From Alistipes sp. (GTDB lineage Bacteria > Bacteroidota > Bacteroidia > Bacteroidales > Rikenellaceae), in assembly GCA_017559685.1 (NCBI GenBank), contig JAFYQY010000076.1, forward strand, positions 1 through 6,290: a stretch of DNA of 6,290 bases. Reading direction: 5' to 3'. The notes below the pieces were generated by a model. That model was not told where the DNA came from and searched no databases. It saw nothing but the letters and a program-made list of their open reading frames with translations. Every line of letters begins with the position of its first letter. Positions within the stretch are counted from its first letter, which is position 1. The position numbers and the translations under genes are program-made. Shown one piece after another: positions 5,853 through 6,290 of this stretch.

Positions 5853-6290
5853 CAGAACAATAACATACAGATAAACCCCGAGGAGAAACCACTAACCGAG
5901 CAGGAGTTGCAGTTCTGCGAGCTCTATGTTAATGCCGGTTTGGAGTACGCAGGACGACCAGGTAAGTGTTATAAGGAGGTATTTGGTGAGGGTGCGTCAA
6001 AGCGCCCTGGTGTATCGGCCAACTACCTGATACAAAAGCCTCACATATATGCGCACATCAAAACTCTTCTCTCGTCAGAACGCTTCGAGATGGAGACTAT
6101 GGCAGTAAAGCTTCAAGTAACCGAAACCCTAAAAGCTGTGATGGATGAGACAGCTACAACGGATTACACAGACCGCTTTGGCGTGCCACTTTCGCCAGCT
6201 CCGCTCCGTGCTGTTTCGGTCAATGCAGCAACGGCTCTGATGGATATTTTCCCCATCAAGCATAAGGAGGAGAATAGACTGCGTATCGAG
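5778..6290 (+). CDS. Phage terminase small-subunit-like protein, 3' end outside window, N-terminus aberrant
   Basis: The frame is open from ATG 5778 (directly after an in-frame TAG at 5775) to the window end, 171 residues. Recognisable protein begins only at about residue 33 (base 5874): [19 protein letters not shown], then a region with KCYKEVFG and [19 protein letters not shown] (about 39-98). This matches the helix-turn-helix DNA-binding part of terminase small subunits (LTEQE.FC..Y pattern, later NYL....I...I). The small subunit recognises phage DNA for packaging and works with the large subunit. The following segment ([39 protein letters not shown]) resembles the family C-terminal region. 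Residues 1-24 are antisense to the DUF2130-like tail, so they are probably not native. Between there and NPEEK there is no ATG, GTG or TTG in frame. The real phage start was therefore lost, or this is a joined fragment. Moderately sure of the family; no large subunit or portal gene is within the window. Confidence 0.7.
   Translation, partial: MVNRLIDLRDGCLKLFTCKTVVVTKQNNNIQINPEEKPLTEQELQFCELYVNAGLEYAGRPGKCYKEVFGEGASKRPGVSANYLIQKPHIYAHIKTLLSSERFEMETMAVKLQVTETLKAVMDETATTDYTDRFGVPLSPAPLRAVSVNAATALMDIFPIKHKEENRLRIE

Noticed and set aside
5844..5870. Transposon or Mu-like end at the junction
   Set aside because: A TG dinucleotide start is visible, but no terminal inverted repeat, target duplication or transposase can be seen in the window.

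Overview
The window looks like a chromosomal segment from a member of the Bacteroidota, most likely a Bacteroidales bacterium. Three things point there. Two near-consensus Bacteroidota promoters (TTTG-type -33 box plus TAnnTTTG -7 box) lie in the one divergent intergenic region. The clear starts lack strong Shine-Dalgarno sequences and have A/T-rich leaders. The gene set (secreted M28 peptidase, patatin fused to an outer-membrane barrel, small lipoprotein, DUF2130-like protein) is familiar from that phylum. No rRNA, tRNA or CRISPR array was seen, and I did not assign a genus.

Layout from left to right. Positions 2-442 (+) are the 3' part of an rdgB/Ham1-type nucleotide pyrophosphatase, cut by the window edge. 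It ends before a strong 15-bp hairpin terminator (504-539) that also faces the converging yjdM (phnA) zinc-ribbon gene (594-926, -). Behind yjdM lies a secreted M28-family metallopeptidase (979-2235, -). A 335-bp divergent region (2236-2570) follows and carries a promoter for each side. The largest gene, 2571-4952 (+), encodes a patatin-like phospholipase joined to a POTRA-like segment and a 16-strand-type outer-membrane barrel, resembling type Vd secretion proteins. A 20-bp hairpin (5023-5065) separates it from a convergent small lipoprotein gene (5106-5561, -). Upstream of that gene is the 3' end of a DUF2130-like gene (5607 to about 5852, -).

At about 5841-5880 the content changes abruptly. 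The DUF2130-like reading frame loses recognisable sequence after an FGYNYR-like segment. On the opposite strand a phage terminase small-subunit-like reading frame begins without a start codon of its own and runs off the window end. This is either a real insertion or deletion junction (prophage remnant, illegitimate recombination) or a chimeric assembly join. It is the most unusual point in the window.

Functionally the conserved part is housekeeping (RdgB sanitises the nucleotide pool) and envelope biology: exported peptidase, outer-membrane lipase/barrel and lipoprotein. Nothing shows these genes forming one pathway. I found no convincing new multi-gene system here.
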